Assembly: GCA_039566865.1 (NCBI GenBank)
Contig: CM076948.1
Location: forward strand, 21,215,001 to 21,279,000
DNA: 64,000 bases
From: Aurelia coerulea
Taxonomy: Eukaryota; Cnidaria; Scyphozoa; Semaeostomeae; Ulmaridae
Reading direction: 5' to 3'
Shown: one piece after another, positions 30,420 through 42,225 of the stretch
How the letters are laid out: each line of letters begins with the position of its first letter
Numbering within the stretch: position 1 is the stretch's first letter
The notes under the pieces: model-generated
Databases searched by the model: none
What the model was told of the DNA's origin: nothing
Seen by the model: the letters and a program-made list of their open reading frames with translations, nothing else
Translations under genes and position numbers: made by a program

Positions 30420-31900
30420 TCATTTATCATTAGAAAGAATTGATTCTGCTTTTAGATGCAACGTGTCAAATTGATTAAGATATCTTTATTTCCAGCAGAA
30501 TTTCGAATAAAGTTGCGTAGCGTTCCTTCTGAAACAACCTGTAGGCCTATAAAAAATTGATTTTTGGAGGTAAATTGATAAACTCACATGACATATAGGC
30601 TGAAAGAGTGTGCCTTATGTTTTCATCATTCATGAATTAAAAATGAAACAGATTATAATTTCTAATTTCTGTAGGACTCATTTGCAGGTAGCAAATGTCC
30701 AAACTGTCCGAACTAGTAAAATTCTGAATGTAGCACCTGCTATATATTAGTAACTAAAAAATATGTTTCCGCTTTCTTGACCAATGCCATTCAAGACGTG
30801 TTAGTCGTTTATAGACTAACCTTACGAGACAAGGGACCCTGGCTTGCTCTAAACCATATTTGGGTACCTGATTGCGTGCGTACGAGGATGCCGCTTTTTG
30901 AATGGCTGGAATTTCACAGCCACAAAAATAACGTTTCTATAAGCCTGCTTTGATATGCTCAGACTCCCTTTATTTGTGCATTCGCTAGCTGGAAATTCAT
31001 TTACTCGATGCTACCTGACTAGAATCAATCGATAAGGAAGAAAGGAAACAAACTTATATATAAGTTTCAGTCTGCTTCACTCTGTTTTACTGCAAAGAAA
31101 GACATACATTGCCCAATTAAAATCATTTGTGTTCAAGTGACAAAATTAGATATCCAAGCATATTTGAGGTGAACAACTGGCACCAACAACACATGTTGCA
31201 GATGATGCAAATAACAACGGCAGCAGCAGCATTAGCAAGAACAACCGCAACAACAAAAATAATGACATAGATTGCAAAGAACACATCTTACTTTTCGAAC
31301 GATATGACGCGTTGAGTGCATACTTCCCACGTGAACCAGTTGCTGGATGAAACAGATATGTTTCCCTGGATCAAAAGCAATAAATTGCGTGAATAAACTC
31401 TGATCAACTGGATATATTTTTCAACATATTTGAGACAATCTATTGGAACGGAACATGTTTCTCCAGTGAAATTGAATTCATTTAGGTTCTCAGTGTAGTA
31501 TCAAAGTGCATTTGATTAACAATATTGAAGCGAGTGGAGTGAGAAGAGGCATTTCAAAGTAAACATTAACTTGGAGTTGCAGGGTCCAGAAAAATACCAA
31601 ACTATCCTCCGAATGCCAAGTTTCGTTGGTTAAAACCTTCGTCATTTCATCGTGTCAAAAAAAAAAGATTTTTCAATCTCCTTGAAATAAACCAACAATC
31701 TTCCTGGTTTTCTTGTGAAATGTCTAGAGTTTCGTCAAATATGGAACTGACAAGCAAACCTTCCACCGGCTCAAAGCTGTGAATTCTTATGCACTCTGTT
31801 GAGTTGTCTCTACTGCTTGAATAAATAAAAGCCAACTGCTACGAGAATGCTTATAAATTGTCCCGTACAGAAGAGTGGTAGGTACAATCCCTGAAAATTG
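30420..31900. other. gene-less stretch before receptor B
   Basis: No supported gene. A minus-strand frame at 31647-31835 has ordinary codon use and a pyrimidine tract with AG before it, but no family likeness. AACTTATATATAAGTT at 31050 is a short palindrome. Confidence 0.35.
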
Positions 31901-31932
31901 AATAATGATGATGATGATGATGATGGTGATGG
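31901..31932. repeat. GAT microsatellite
   Basis: About nine GAT/GGT units upstream of receptor B. Confidence 0.85.
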
Positions 31933-31996
31933 TTTATTCATGAGACATATTAACTACAAGTAAATACATATCTTCTATGCGCACTTGTAGAATCAA

Positions 31997-32062
31997 ACAT
32001 ATCCAAACATATCCAAACATATCCAAACATATCCAAACATATCCAAACGTATCCAAACATAA
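31997..32062. repeat. CATATCCAAA decamer repeat
   Basis: Six and a half nearly perfect 10-bp units, ending about 100 bases before the receptor B start codon. It may lie in its promoter or 5' UTR. Confidence 0.93.
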
Positions 32063-32164
32063 CCAAATAACGGTTACTTGTGTCAAGATACATCCAGGGA
32101 AGATTCTTGCTCCATCGTATACAATATATCTGGTGCTGCTTATTTCTGTTTCTCAAAAACAAAT

Positions 32165-33172
32165 ATGACAGAAGCTTTGAAAAACACACTACTTGCCGAA
32201 GCAGCCATTAGCCTTATTGGCATAGTTATGAATGTCATTCAGTTGATTTTGATTATTCGTCAGAAGAAGACAAAACTTGCTTTTGATTTAACCATTTTAA
32301 GTTTGAATATCGCTGACTTGCTGGTTGCAATAGGTAGCACTCTGAAGAGCATTTACATATGCTTTTACCTAACCGATGTCAATGCATTTAAACAAACCGT
32401 CTCAACAATCATTGAAATTGGAACAGATTTCTGCGTCTTTTCTTCATTTTTTCATGCTCTATTTATAGCCATGCAGCGTTTCTTTGCCGTATTTTTCCCG
32501 ATCAAATTCAGAATCTATTTTACCAAGCATCGCTGCATTGCTGGTCTCATTGCTATCTGGATATTCTCAATTTTAATGACTGGCTTGCCGTATCTTGTTA
32601 AAAGCAATGGTTTATTTCATCCAGTTATCATTACCATTATCGATGCATTGCTAACCACCTTCTACGTCATAATTTGCTACCGAGTTTATTATCGAAGAAC
32701 AGCAGTCTCTTCGACAATGTCTTCAACGCGTCATGGTCAAAACAGCTGGACACTGCAGTATTCTGCCATCGTTACAATCACCTTTGTTATTTGTACGTTC
32801 CCATACGCCATTGTTGAAATACGATACCTCAGTGTCAATAAAATCTCATTCCATGAAAACTTTGAAATTACGCGTTCACTACAGATTACATATTTGATGA
32901 TAATGTTGAATCCAGCATTAGATTCTGGTTTGTATTTCATGGTTAATTACAAGAAAAATATCTCTCGTTGGTCTCTGCGATGCTGTAACGGAAAGGAGGC
33001 CACAATGAATGAGAGGTCAGGAGATGGTGGCTGCTGCAATGCATGCTTTAAAAGAGATGAACATACGGAGAAAAAAATCGATTCCCAAGAGAAAAAGCCG
33101 AGTAACTTTGAAATGCAGCAAATAGATGCCGATACTGATGCAGCAACTGATGATATTGAGACAACTGTTTGA
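32165..33172 (+). CDS. receptor B: intronless class A-like seven-transmembrane receptor, distinct subfamily
   Basis: 335 residues from the ATG at 32165; the frame is open 29 codons further upstream, but a charged, Cys-containing leader before TM1 has no parallel. Seen: Asn23 in TM1, LNIAD with Asp51 in TM2, QRF (104-106) replacing DRY, LP at the TM4 end, CTFPY (210-214) in TM6, and NPALDSGLY (249-257), a canonical NPxxxxxxY-type TM7. The tail carries CC at 273-274 and 290-291 (possible palmitoylation) and an acidic end DADTDAATDDIE. Only distantly similar to A, C, D and E. Ligand unknown. Confidence 0.9.
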   Translation: MTEALKNTLLAEAAISLIGIVMNVIQLILIIRQKKTKLAFDLTILSLNIADLLVAIGSTLKSIYICFYLTDVNAFKQTVSTIIEIGTDFCVFSSFFHALFIAMQRFFAVFFPIKFRIYFTKHRCIAGLIAIWIFSILMTGLPYLVKSNGLFHPVIITIIDALLTTFYVIICYRVYYRRTAVSSTMSSTRHGQNSWTLQYSAIVTITFVICTFPYAIVEIRYLSVNKISFHENFEITRSLQITYLMIMLNPALDSGLYFMVNYKKNISRWSLRCCNGKEATMNERSGDGGCCNACFKRDEHTEKKIDSQEKKPSNFEMQQIDADTDAATDDIETTV

Positions 33173-33370
33173 TTCTCAATCATGGGTTCACGTTGAATTT
33201 TTAACCTCCTTTTTTAAGGATGAAATATTCAATTTCTGGTTGCATAAATGGCAGAGAGTGTAGCAAAGACCAACACAATGGAAATTGCGGACTAAGAGCA
33301 TTCAGCCTTATTCTAGGGCAATCAAGTACCTGTACCTTACATATAAGAAGCATTGTAAAAAGAGTGACAC

Positions 33371-33376
33371 AATAAA
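33371..33376 (+). terminator. AATAAA poly(A) signal for receptor B
   Basis: Canonical hexamer about 200 bases after the receptor B stop codon, followed by a T-rich stretch. Confidence 0.6.
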
Positions 33377-33621
33377 ACAGACTACATTATTTATTGTTGC
33401 TTCAAGTTTCACGTATCTTTTATGCAGGTTTTTACTTTGAGTTATGAAGGCCAAATTTTCTTCTTTGAAATTGCTGGATTGAAATCAGAACTCTATTTGG
33501 CAAGGAGTGATATATGTTATAGCCCTTTGTATCTGATATCCTCCAAAGACGATCAATCAATGCAACAGAACGATGAGCGCCTCGTGATCTTCTTTGATCT
33601 GCTGAATTTTATAGAAACTAT

Positions 33622-34151
33622 CAGGTGTCCCAAAAAAATACTCCTGTTTGAAAAATCACTGAAACTCGATTACAAGACCGATCTTCAATTTTCTTTTTTT
33701 GTCAAGTGGATCAAGGACCAAATTATTTCCAAGATATAGCCGATCTTGGAATTGGCATTAAGATTATCAAATTTAGCTCTTTTTGGGGCTACCTAGTTTT
33801 GAATCATTCTGAAAAGAAGCATTGATGATTGCCAGATCAATTTCTTTGTGGATGTACAGCTTCTCGTTTGGTCAAAAGTGACAGAAAGAAATGTGCAATA
33901 TCATGGGAGACTTCAATGAACATAAAAAATCTGAAAATTTGACCGTTATGCAACATTGAGTATATTCCTTACAAACAATGGCTCAAAATAAGGTTTTTCA
34001 ACGTGTAATATTTCTACCGTGCTGTATGAAAAGCAAAAATCTCATTGTCTATGAACATTTTTGGGTCTTTGATAAAAGAACTCAAAAAGAAAATTTTATC
34101 AAACGATTTTTGGTGACTTTTTAAACAGGAGTATTTTTTTGGACACCCCTG
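33622..34151. mobile_element. foldback MITE with CAGGTGTCC ends (530 bp)
   Basis: Left CAGGTGTCCCAAAAAAATAC and right complement CAGGGGTGTCCAAAAAAATA, continuing CTCCTGTTT on both. The ends resemble the CAGGGTGTCCC family at 34941 and 51063. Confidence 0.85.
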
Positions 34152-34940
34152 TAGATCGCTGTATTTCCTTGGATGCAAATTCGCCTACATCTATCTACCC
34201 CTGGGACTGCATATCAGCATATCTTTTTCAAAATGGAGATCGTAGCAAAGAGAGAGCTGACAGCTCTGAAGAGAGAAACATATTACTGTGAAAGAACTTC
34301 TTCCGACAGAAAGTCGAAGCAAAATATCAATAAACAAAACTAGAAATATCTGAAGGCAGCCACAACATATTTTGTAGAAAGGTGCTATTTTCAGTGTATC
34401 GAGATTGCAAAACTTTCGATACATTTCTTTTGTGATGCAAGACCCCGGCATCTGTGATATCTGTTAAGGAAATTGCATCCAAGGAGCATAGAGATCGAAT
34501 GTTTGCAAAAATTTAGAATCATCGTGCAAAGTGCTATCGTCTCGTTCTTTCAAATGAGTTGCTCGAAGCAAATGCAGATAAGAGAACTAGGCAGCTAATG
34601 GGTAGAATATTCTGTTGCATATGTCTTCCATTCCCAAAAACTCGATTCCATCTCCCATGGCATATCAAAAATAAGAGCACCATGAATTCCAAACTGAATG
34701 GAGAAAATCAATGGATTTTTCAAGGAAAATTCATTTTTTTGAAAGTCTAAAATATGGTGGTAGGGAAAGTCTGTAGCTCAGCAATTTGCTGACGGGACAA
34801 TTATAGCAGAAATGTATAAATGCATTAATTTTGAAAAATATGTTGATATTGGAAATGTTCCCTTTGGAATCATGGAAAATTACCTGAAATGCCCTTCAAG
34901 CAATTTAGTTGACAGAACAGCAATTACTCAATTAACTCTA

Positions 34941-35688
34941 CAGGGTGTCCCAAAAACATGTCCGCTGCTTTAGTGGCTACTGCGGAGCAGCCATAAATCC
35001 AATTGTTCTCTTTGTAAGATTTGTAATAGAAGAGACTTCAACTTAAAGGTAATCTGATTAGTAAATCTGATTAGTAGTTGATATGATATATGGAGCAAGA
35101 AAGTTAAAATGTTTGGCTGCCTCAAAACCAGTTTATTCATTGTTCTCGATTATGTTAAAATCGAGGAAACTGGTTGAAAAAACATACCTAGCCCGGTTTT
35201 CTGATGTTAATATAAAGTGAAACAGATAGTCATAAATTGGATTTTATGATAACCAAGAATATTGAACATATCTAGGGTTGCTATAAATCGTGATGTCCAA
35301 CACAAGTGCTGCAGGGCATGACATGCGTCCATCAGTTATTCTGCTTCTCAAAAGTGATGAAGTCATTTTAAACCAACAATATTTCGTTCGGCAGGCTGCC
35401 TGGTTAATATTCTTGAGTTATGTAGTGAATGATTGCTTCCAAATGTGTTTCCTAACATAACTGTAGAGTTGAAGTCCAGTTGGTGCTAATATTTTAGTTA
35501 TAAGGTTATGTAAGGAGATAAAATCCTCTGGTTTTGAAACAACCAGTGATTTTGTCTGTCTGTCTCGATAGATCAACAACCACATGTCAGATATGCTCAA
35601 AATCGGTGCCAAACTTTAAGTTGAAATATCATCCATTCACAAATATGAAAAACGGAAAAGTTGGATTAATGTTTTTTGGGACACCCTG
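34941..35688. mobile_element. TA-type MITE, CAGGGTGTCCC family, copy 1 (748 bp)
   Basis: CAGGGTGTCCCAAAAACATG at the left and its complement at the right, TA on both sides. Internal blocks ATAAAATCCTCTGG and ATTCTTGAGTTAT recur in the copy at 51063-52296. CAGGGTGTCCC ends with TA fit mariner-type MITEs. Confidence 0.9.
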
Positions 35689-36251
35689 TAAACATTTACA
35701 AATATTTGCTGGTCACTTATTTTTACCATAGAAATTCAATAAAATGGCATTCGCAATGCTTCTCTTGTGATGAACTGTTTCTAAAACTCAAGTTTATTAT
35801 GGTGTAAAGAGAAGCTGTCCATTATGTCACAAATGATGTCATAGTTCGGCAATTGGAAAAATGTGCAGATGCGAATTTGTAGGTTCAAGTTCTCCTTTCG
35901 TGAATATTCTCAGCTATAAACTATTTGCTGCGTGATAAAATAATGAATGTGATTCTAAGATTATTACAAGAAATGAAAAATGAGGTGGAAATATTTACAT
36001 AATGCATCTTAAAGAACGAGTCCGGGGTTGGAATAATTGTTCATAAAATGAAAGATCACAATGTTGTGAATGGTGTGTAGTACTTTTTTCCAACTTTCTC
36101 TGTCTTTTCTCTGCGAAATTGTGTATTTAAAATCTGTGAATTGAGCGAATTAACGTCATTATTCATGACGTGATTTCACCCATTTCAAGTCATTTCCGAC
36201 GTCACAATCGAACCTCCAAACTGAGGCTAGCTATTTTATCGCGTTTTCAAA

Positions 36252-36355
36252 ATGGCAACGACATTGGGCCTAACTTACGAAAAATGTCGTACGAATTTAC
36301 AACAGAAAAAGACATCAAAGCCCGGAAAAAAGGTACAAGCAATGCTTGGCAGTTG
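36252..36355 (+). CDS. possible first coding exon of unknown gene
   Basis: TTCAAAATGGC start context, then 34 codons and two bases (MATTLGLTYEKCRTNL, a Lys-rich stretch with KTSKPGKK, then AMLGS) and a donor TTG|GTAAGG. The same stretch in the neighbouring frame gives a longer 96-residue frame, which I think is the shadow. ACGTCA-type motifs lie upstream at 36150-36205, as in a cAMP-responsive or CpG-type promoter. No later exon was identified. Confidence 0.35.
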
Positions 36356-36727
36356 GTAAGGTTGCTTTTTGGCATTAATTGTAGAAACCCCGAACTTGTT
36401 CTTAAATGTATGATGCTTAAAGAGCCATTTAAACCCAGGTTCTTTCGCGGGCGCTCTTAAATCTCAGACTGTCTGAAAATTAAATTTGGCCTAAGTAGAA
36501 ACAATGAATCCACTCTGCAGTAGTTGAAACTGATAGACAAATTTTATTTCAGGTGAAGTGTTCCATCAGTTTTGCTGCTACACTGTGGATTTAAAATAGC
36601 TCTTTAATGCAACGCATGGAATTAACTCTGGCAGTACTTCCTAGCCATATGCTCTCAGTTACAGTGAATAACCATCGATTACAGCAAACAACATGCACGC
36701 TCTTTGATACTTAAAAGGCTAACTTAA

Positions 36728-37595
36728 CCCTATCCAGACTAGGGGGGGGGGGCACAAAGTGCCCCCCTAGTAAACTTTTCCACACAGCTCGTTGAGTATC
36801 TCTAGAATAGTCTAGCTTTTTTGTGACTTTTAGTTTCTATCTATGAGACATCTTTTCATGTCAATTTCAAAATTTTTGACACTGATTCCGGGGGTCAACA
36901 CATGACTTTGAATTGAGTGCTCCGCAAAATAAATACCTTTTAAGTCATAGCTTTGGAACCACTGACTCTATGACAATGAGACAAACATTGTTGAACTCGT
37001 CTTGAAACAAGCTTTCCTTTGATATATAGTTCATTGATTTTTGATGACGTCATCAACAATTGGTTGTTGCGCATGCGTACTGACGAAAAACCATGTTATG
37101 CTTCATTTTTAGAAAAATGAGTGACATAATATGATGCAGCAGGTCTTTTTATGTATATTTAGCATTTTTTGCTATTTTTAAAAGTAATTTATAATAAATT
37201 TTAGACCAAAATCGCTCTTTTTTTTGTACAAAATAAATAAATGCTGACATCAGCAAAAACATCAGTGTTACAAAGCAAAAATTTCAATATAAGGATTACA
37301 AGGATATAATCCTTCTACGTTTCAAATATCACATCGATATATTTTATCAATTTGGAGATACAATGCGACAAAGTACATGTGGTTTTACACCCAAATTAGC
37401 AACATTTGCTGACGTCAGCACTTAATCACGTGACACAAACAAAAACAAATCACATCATCTTGTTTGCCTTATCATGTTTGTTACTTGTGCAAAGTTTCAA
37501 GTCTCTAGCACTTATGATTCTGAGAAAAACCAGGGGGGCACTTTGTGCCCCCCCCTAGTCTCCCCAGAGTTTTAAAAAGCCTAGTCTGGATAGGG
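36728..37595. mobile_element. TTAA-type MITE family T1, copy b (868 bp)
   Basis: Same ends and interior as copy a, flanked by TTAA at 36724-36727 and 37596-37599. Its right-hand G run is shorter. The interior has GCTGACATCAGC and GCTGACGTCAGC palindromes, as in the other copies. Confidence 0.95.
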
Positions 37596-37739
37596 TTAAA
37601 CAAGACACTTTTAAAAGAAATCCTGCACGATACTTACTCGAATAAGGCTAAATGTAGATTTTCAGGATGGGATTTGAAATGGAAAAAAAACCTAATTGGT
37701 AAGCATTGAAATAATGAACTTTTCAATGTTATGATATTG

Positions 37740-38270
37740 TTGGTTTCATAGTTACTATGTTGTTGGGAAACTGCTTTGTGCTCGATTCAATAGTTCTTTT
37801 CGTTTGTTAACGCCAATTATTGCTGGGAAACTGCTTTCTGTTGTTTTTGCTTTCGACTAAACGAGGTCTAATTGCCTTTAAATGCTTTGCGTTGTGCTTT
37901 TACTTTCGAGTAAACGGGGTCGAATTGCCTTTAACTGCTTTGTGTTGTGTTACTCCTTTGAGTAAACGAGTGTTAACTTCTTTTGTTTGTAAAGAGTTGT
38001 ATTCCTCGTTACGATTGTTCTTCGCTTTTGTTAATGTGAATTTTTCTTGTGAAACTGCTTCAGGTTGCGTTACCTCTTTCGAGTAAAGAGGCTCTAAATT
38101 CCTTTGTTTATGAAATGCTTTATTCCTTATTACAATTGTTCTTCACCTTTGTTAATGTGAATTGTTGTTGGGAAACTGGTTTGCATTACTGCCTTGAAGA
38201 AACTGGGTCTGATTTTCTTTGTTTATAAAATGTCTTTACTATAATTGTTGTTTGCATAGTCACTATGTTA
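37740..38270. repeat. degenerate tandem repeats downstream of receptor C
   Basis: Units of about 60 and 130 bases built on GGGAAACTGCTTT, TTTCGAGTAAACGRGGT and CGATTGTTCTTCGCTTTTGTTAATGTGAAT, repeated five or more times. They extend to the 3' edge of receptor C and may form its 3' UTR. Confidence 0.75.
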
Positions 38271-39087
38271 TTGGAAAACTTGTTTTTTGCTTGTCTGTCA
38301 TGCTTACCATAATAGTAACACGGTTTCTTCGGTCTGTTACTTTGTAAATTATGCAGATGACTGGATGCATTAGAATATTTGCGGCCCAAAGGAGATCAAT
38401 AGTATGCCGAAAGATGAAACGCATCTCCAAATTGACAAATGACATTGAGGCATTTCCAATTGTTGGAGCAACCTCAAAAATTAAGGCGGCAATAAACAGT
38501 GCTGCTGTTAATCTGAAGAGCTTTCTCTCCTCTGCTGAAGTCGAGTGCGTCTGTTTCATGCGGCAGAATACTGTTGCATATGTAACGAAGAACAACACCA
38601 GGAAAATTCCATCAAAAGTAAGCCACAAGCATCCGTTGTAGACTTCTCTTACCTTCAATGTATCGAAGACGCAGAAACACAGGCCTATTATCGCACCCAC
38701 GCCCCAGGTAATGCTTAAATTACATTCGCTAGGTGCTGCAAGGTCATGATATTCGGAAGGATAATTGCAGCAAAGAAAGCGATAAATGAGCATCAAGTAA
38801 AAAGTAAAATACCAAAGGTGATAGCAGGCTGCCCAAACTCCCCAAACAACTTGTGCTGTTCTGCTTGTCTCCATTTTGACATCACAGAAACGCAGCGTTG
38901 TCATAATCGTTTTCCCAGTTGAAATAAGGATGTTGATAAGAGTCAAGTGCAGGATGGCTGTGATTTTAACTGAATTTCCGTGGAAAGAACCTCTCATAAC
39001 ACGGACTGTTATGATATTGAGGATTAATGCGAGCAAACTGATCCCACCTACTGAAATGAGAACAATTTCAGCTAGACTGTAAGACAT
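38263..39087 (-). CDS. receptor C: decayed-looking paralogue of D
   Basis: 274 residues from MSYSLAEIV (start chosen by alignment with receptor D's MSYNIADVV; the frame is open 28 codons upstream to 39171). Seven hydrophobic segments are kept, but key positions have changed: TM2 Asp is Asn (LTLINIL against LSLCDIV), TM3 end is YRF instead of DRF, TM7 DPFIY is HPVIC, and about 20 residues of the tail after TM7 are missing. Either a decayed receptor or one with altered signalling. Upstream DNA is collinear with that of D. Confidence 0.8.
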   Translation of the reverse strand: MSYSLAEIVLISVGGISLLALILNIITVRVMRGSFHGNSVKITAILHLTLINILISTGKTIMTTLRFCDVKMETSRTAQVVWGVWAACYHLWYFTFYLMLIYRFLCCNYPSEYHDLAAPSECNLSITWGVGAIIGLCFCVFDTLKVREVYNGCLWLTFDGIFLVLFFVTYATVFCRMKQTHSTSAEERKLFRLTAALFIAALIFEVAPTIGNASMSFVNLEMRFIFRHTIDLLWAANILMHPVICIIYKVTDRRNRVTIMVSMTDKQKTSFPIT

Positions 39088-39439
39088 TTTCTGCGTTGAG
39101 AATAATTGCTTCGATTCTGAATTCTTATATCCTGTATCCAGTTCTGTATATGTATGTAGTCTGTACTTCAAAACTTCAGTAAATCATATGCTGCCTCTTG
39201 TCCTTGCTCCTGCTTGATGGGATGTTTGCCACAGATATAATTTGCAATCAATCTGTCATTAATTAAAATCATCCAGTAAGGACACAAAGCTCGAATTTCA
39301 GCCAATTCTCAGTTGTCAACTCATATCTTGTAATCTTTCACTTTTATTCTTGTAAATGCTTAGCTTTTATTCATGGAGATATCAACTTTGTAACATACAT
39401 GTCTTTGGTTGATGACAGTAATTTTACTGGCCGAACTAA

Positions 39440-40140
39440 TTAATCATTATAAATATGAGAGATTATTATCTTGCGGTCCCAAACTATTTCTCTCCACATA
39501 TATCTGGAATCCGAATATACATGTTTGTTAGTTACGTCCATGCTTATGTCGATTGTATGCTGTACCTATCATTTTCGTTTTCCAGATCAAATAGCTCCAG
39601 ACATGCAGTCCGGTCACAGCTATGTAGTATCTAGAGCATTCGCCAACTTTTAGCTCTCATTCACTTAAAGCCCGCCTCCAAAAGATACCCACCTTTTGTG
39701 GTAAGCCTATTGTTCTCCACAAATTTGCTCATTACAATCATATTTTGTTGGGAAACAAATCATCAAAGTTCAAAGCAAACGGTTATCCCCCAAGAGGGAA
39801 TCTCTGATCATGCGCAGAAAGCATGTTTGGTTCGTGGAGAGATTGTTGGCAGAGAGTCCCACCACAATCTAAACACGCCTTAGTAAACAAATATTCTCGT
39901 CCATGGCAACAGGTTTCCTGGCTGTTGATCTGCTTTGAACTTTACCAGCATAACAAACAAAAGGATCAGACAAAAGGGGTAGTCCTAGGTATCCTCAACA
40001 ACATTTTTCTACCAAAAATTAAGAATCCAAGTTTTCCATAGTATTGTTTCGCAAAGGCGTTCCGTAGATGTATCGTGAAAGGACCCAGCTGCGTGCAAGC
40101 CAGCCGCCGCAGTGCTATCAACATCAATTATGTAATTCCT
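39440..40140. repeat. duplicated upstream region shared with receptor D
   Basis: TCTCCACATATATCTGGAATCC at about 39491, TTGCTC/TTCTCCACAAA blocks at 39715, and GCAGTGCTATCAACATCAAT at 40109 occur in the same order upstream of receptor D at about 47675, 47890 and 48023, at similar distances from the start codon. This marks a segmental duplication. Confidence 0.7.
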
Positions 40141-40204
40141 AGTAAATGGATATATCTGCGATTCACCTTTAAATTTATTCAACATTTTAGCGATCTCACA
40201 GTTA

Positions 40205-40432
40205 ATGAATGACCCAATAGAGCTCAGGGTTGGTCTCAGAAAAATTGACTTTCACAAATTCGAGCATATGGATACCATAAACCCAATGTGCCCTGCAAAC
40301 AATTGTATCGAGGATACAGATATTCTTTGTTGCTTAGACCTTCTCTTGCAGTACCACGGGGAGAGCTTCTTGCTGGAGTTTTTGCTTTATTACGACCATT
40401 TGGTTTCAGCGATTTCCAGAATAATGCTTTGA
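40205..40432 (+). pseudogene. LINE reverse transcriptase C-terminal fragment, copy 2
   Basis: LRVGLRKIDFHKF, NPMCPANNCIEDTD and a decayed leucine-rich end match the fragment at 6790-7110. The later part has frameshifts; its 3' flank (AGCCACACAGCCACT at 40562) also matches. Confidence 0.65.
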
Positions 40433-40964
40433 TACAGATTTCATAATATGGTGATATGCATTTTCCAACGAACTTAAAAAAATATACTACTGCTATCGTT
40501 ACAATTCATCCTTATATCTTGTCAGTTTGATTAGAACATTTTGAACTCCGTTAATTATAAGCCACACAGCCACTGTTTTGCGTATTTCTCTAGTCGTGTA
40601 TTTCAATGTCTATTTCAAATTTGATGCCAGGCAATATTTGCATGAAACCTAAATTACCAATCTAAACACTTACAGTGTTCTGAAATTCGCCGTTTTGCAA
40701 TTCAAAAATTTCGTCACAGGAGACAAACCAAAGAAAAAACAACGTTGGCTCTGCTCTACCTTGTGAGTAAAATCAAACTGTGGAATTATTTGAAAAAATA
40801 CTGCTCCCAAATATCAAAGCACTATTGTGAAAACTGCCTTCTTTCACAGCCGATATATTCAGCTTCTAGATCAAGTAGTTTATCCCAGTAATTATCCATT
40901 GTCGTAAATGTCACGTGGTATCTCAACTGAGAAACAGCTCCTATAAAAAGTCTAATTGAATGAT

Positions 40965-41044
40965 ATTTGGCTGGCTTGCAATTTGGCGGACTCACGTTTG
41001 AAAATTTGGCTGGCTTGCAATTTGGCGGACTCACGTTTGAAAAT
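40965..41044. repeat. 39-bp tandem duplication
   Basis: Two identical copies of a unit containing TTGGCTGGCTTGCAATTTGG. Confidence 0.95.
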
Positions 41045-41103
41045 TTCCCCGTGTTTTAATTTTTATGCTGATTTTGGATGGAAAATCAGTACTTAGATTG
41101 AAG

Positions 41104-41476
41104 CAAGGGCGCCTACCTTGTAGGAAGTGTGTTTATTCCCAGTACTGTAGAGTAATTGGTGTCCTGTGACCCAGTACAGAGAGTGTCCTAGAACCGTACC
41201 GTGACCCAGAAGTACACAGAGTCAGTCCTCTCAAGGTCAAGATGACGCATGAATAATTTTGTGGTTTCAAATTCCGGTGTTTATGAAACAAGAGATCAAC
41301 TGTTATACGATCTGGCCACAGGGAATCAGACAGCGTGATTTTTGATCGGTCAACACTAACAGACGTTAGAATTTGAAAATCCCTTACACAGATTAACAGG
41401 GCTGGGTGATAGGACACCAATTACTACGCGTAGAGTACCGGGAATAAACACACTTCCTACAAGGTAGGCGCCCTTG
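41104..41476. mobile_element. 373-bp foldback element with 7-bp duplication
   Basis: Ends CAAGGGCGCCTACCTTGTAG and its exact complement; inverted match about 75 bases per arm with one small indel. ATTGAAG flanks both sides (41097-41103 and 41477-41483). No coding capacity. Confidence 0.9.
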
Positions 41477-41811
41477 ATTGAAGTATAGTAAGCAGCCAAA
41501 GGATATATCGATTACCAGTTCCTGCTGCAGGCTTAGGTCATGTTTAAGACATTTCGACGTCTTCTCGCAAGTGCGAATCAATCGAATCATGATCAAAATT
41601 TGCATTATCCAATCAGATGATAGGATTTCCATTGCTATTGTTTAATAAGCCAATTAGCAATAAGTCCTGAATTCAATCCAACCTCTGCGTTCCTTGAAAG
41701 ATGTATCCGCTTTAGCATTTAACCCCAATATTTTTATGCATTTTGTCAAATTTTTTTACATGCACATGAGGGACGGAAGCTATAACTCCACTCAGTCGAA
41801 AATAACCTTAT

Positions 41812-42225
41812 ATCATAATAATAATAATAATAATAATAATATACATGTTTATACAGGGTAAAAACCTTTTCAATACTAGAAAGTATTGTTATCAACAAGG
41901 GCCCTGTTAAATTAAAATGTAATAACAAATAATGATAGTAATCCTAATACAATATAAAACTGGTCAAGGTGTTTACAAGAATATTTAGAAGAAATTGTTT
42001 CCACAAGAATGTCTTATTTACAGTGAATCAGTTCTAATCACAGTACACCTTCAGTCTTGATCTAAATAGAACAACAGAGTTCAAGGAACGAATCTCCAAG
42101 GGAAGTTCGCTGTAACAGCGAGGTCCTTGAAACCAAAACGAGTTTTCAAATGAATCTTCGGTTTCAAATGTAGAAAATATCGCTCGATCCAGACTCTTTT
42201 GTAGAAGTTAAAAAGTTAGTAATCA
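41812..42225 (-). mobile_element. LINE 3' end with TAA-repeat tail (minus orientation)
   Basis: Reading the minus strand, 42180-42030 encodes a typical LINE C-terminus (FWFQGPRCYSELPLEIRSLN...FRSRLKVY, stop), then a 3' UTR ending in a TAA-type repeat at 41812-41841. The 5' boundary carries the CGCTCGATCCAG interspersed motif. Strongly 5'-truncated. Confidence 0.7.

Noticed and set aside
31647..31835. 62-residue minus frame as an exon
   Set aside because: Codon use looks reasonable and an AG follows a pyrimidine tract, but there is no donor that fits and no homology.
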